From Chamaecrista fasciculata (lineage: Eukaryota > Streptophyta > Magnoliopsida > Fabales > Fabaceae), in NCBI GenBank assembly GCA_003254925.1, contig QANZ01043286.1:3891-67890 (forward strand): a stretch of DNA of 64,000 bases, read 5' to 3'. The first letter of the stretch is position 1; each line of letters opens with the position of its first letter. The translations under genes and the position numbers were made by a program. Shown here piece by piece: positions 62,852-64,000 of this stretch. The notes under the pieces were generated by a model. It saw only the letters and a list, made by a program, of their open reading frames with translations. It had not been told where the DNA came from and searched no databases.

Positions 62852-63729
62852 CATCAATGTTATATTATATATGTATATATGCCAAACAAGATCTATAAAT
62901 TAAACAACTTATTATTAATAAAAAACGATAGAGCCTAACAGATTTTGGTCTTAAATATTTTGTTTAATTTGTTTAAGAATGATCCTAATTGTTTTCTTAA
63001 TTTTCTAGTTTCAATTTTGTTAAAGATAAACATTAAATAGAACTTGAGATGTTGGCATATTATCATCCTAACATATATTTAGCTAACATGTCTGATGCTC
63101 ATCGATCTTAGCAAGAATTATAGCAAAATAAGTTTTAAGTGTTTGTTAAAGTATTAACAACTCAGTTGTGGATTAATTGAAATTTCGAGGGAAAGGAGGA
63201 AGGAGGAGTCTCCCTTCTTTTGCAACCTTTAAAACTTTGTCTAAGTAAAGATGTTGCGGGTGACACATACATAATTTACTGTCTAAATGACGAATTCACT
63301 GTATACCCTGAAACTCTTTACTTCGCAGGTTCATAATTCCAAGTTCATGCTACTCATCATTAGACAGATTATAAAGGGGTTGCATACTTCAATGAGAGGA
63401 ACCCAAATTAAAACTGAACATACTCAATCTGGTGTTATTTAGAAAATACTAAACAACCCCAAATCCAATTCTCTTTAGTTACTTTGAACATTGTTAAACA
63501 TCAAAGCCTAATAATTTTCAAGAATTGTCTAACAATGTTTACCTCCAATCACACATACTCATCAAACTAAACATTAAGAATATTGGTTATCATTTTTTAA
63601 AATAATCCTCATTAATTTATTTGACTTGATTAATTTAGTATACAAAAATAACAAAGTTTTATGCCCTATGATGAATATTTGAATTAAAAATCGACATGAT
63701 CGATGATCGAATGTGTACATACCATTTGG
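62852..63729. other. Spacer or intron, nothing recognised
   Basis: AT-rich; may be an intron between the two possible exons. Confidence 0.35.
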
Positions 63730-63820
63730 TGATTCATTGATTTGATGTCAAGATATCATATTTTTCCACAATTTCTTCGTATGATTCCTCATCGTCTTCA
63801 TTTCCAATGCCCCCTTCCAT
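63730..63820 (-). CDS. Possible first exon or short reading frame of an unknown gene
   Basis: The Met at 63820 on the minus strand reads MEGGIGNEDDEESYEEIVEK, then stops after 28 codons, just before a GTATGT donor. The acidic frame and a telo-box-like AAACCCTAAA about 120 bp upstream (near 63937) suggest a real gene start facing left. The stop before the donor means either a different splice, an upstream short frame, or a broken gene. Confidence 0.3.
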
Positions 63821-64000
63821 CGCTAGTATGTTGAAATCGTTAGCACAAAGCTCCAAAGAGATCAGACACCCTAAATTTCAGGTTAGGGATGGTGTGTTAA
63901 GTAAGTGGCGGCCTATTGTCTACTTTAAATATAGAGAAACCCTAAATTTTATGTTAGGGTTTTTTTTTGGTAAAGCATGAGATCTATTGACCCAAAAGGA

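Overview
The window is nuclear DNA of a eudicot plant. It has GT-AG introns, class II KNOX, chloroplast aspartate aminotransferase and plant flotillin genes, very AT-rich spacers, and dense non-autonomous DNA transposons and SINEs. The species cannot be fixed from the sequence. I assembled the gene models exon by exon, and reading frame is kept across every splice junction I list.

Layout. The left third (4-21 kb) is a tandem duplication of a two-gene block: 40S ribosomal protein S11 followed by a flotillin-like gene. Both RPS11 copies are intact (159 aa). The first flotillin is intact (477 aa); the second has a decayed exon 1 and an intact exon 2. Next come a small unknown basic protein (24.0 kb, +), a KNAT3/4/5-type class II KNOX gene (26.3-28.2 kb, -), a small coiled-coil protein ending in an EAR motif (36.3-39.2 kb, -), a PNRC-like short protein (41.6-42.1 kb, -), a 10-exon receptor-like kinase (49.3-53.4 kb, +) and an 11-exon plastid aspartate aminotransferase (54.4-57.7 kb, -). 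The genes do not form a pathway; this is ordinary plant gene-and-transposon mosaic.

Spacers. The striking content is mobile. Several elements have long inverted termini flanked by 9-bp target duplications (Mutator-like). Five of them share the terminus GGGTAAATT, and at least two of the wider set carry recognisable host gene fragments: a CDPK kinase N-terminus at 6.1-7.7 kb and a PPR fragment at 30.2-31.7 kb. Two more (17.8-18.9 kb and 61.1-62.4 kb) carry unidentified gene-like inserts. There are also hAT-type MITEs, three well-bounded SINEs plus one 5'-truncated SINE, one LTR-retroelement remnant, and a plastid psbM fragment in the nucleus.

Least expected pattern. About a dozen insertions are only 12-22 bp long. 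Each is a homopolymer A or T run plus a few bases, bracketed by direct repeats of 9-22 bp. They look like extreme 5'-truncated LINE-driven retroposition events. Three carry the same tail, CAGGCC followed by poly(A).
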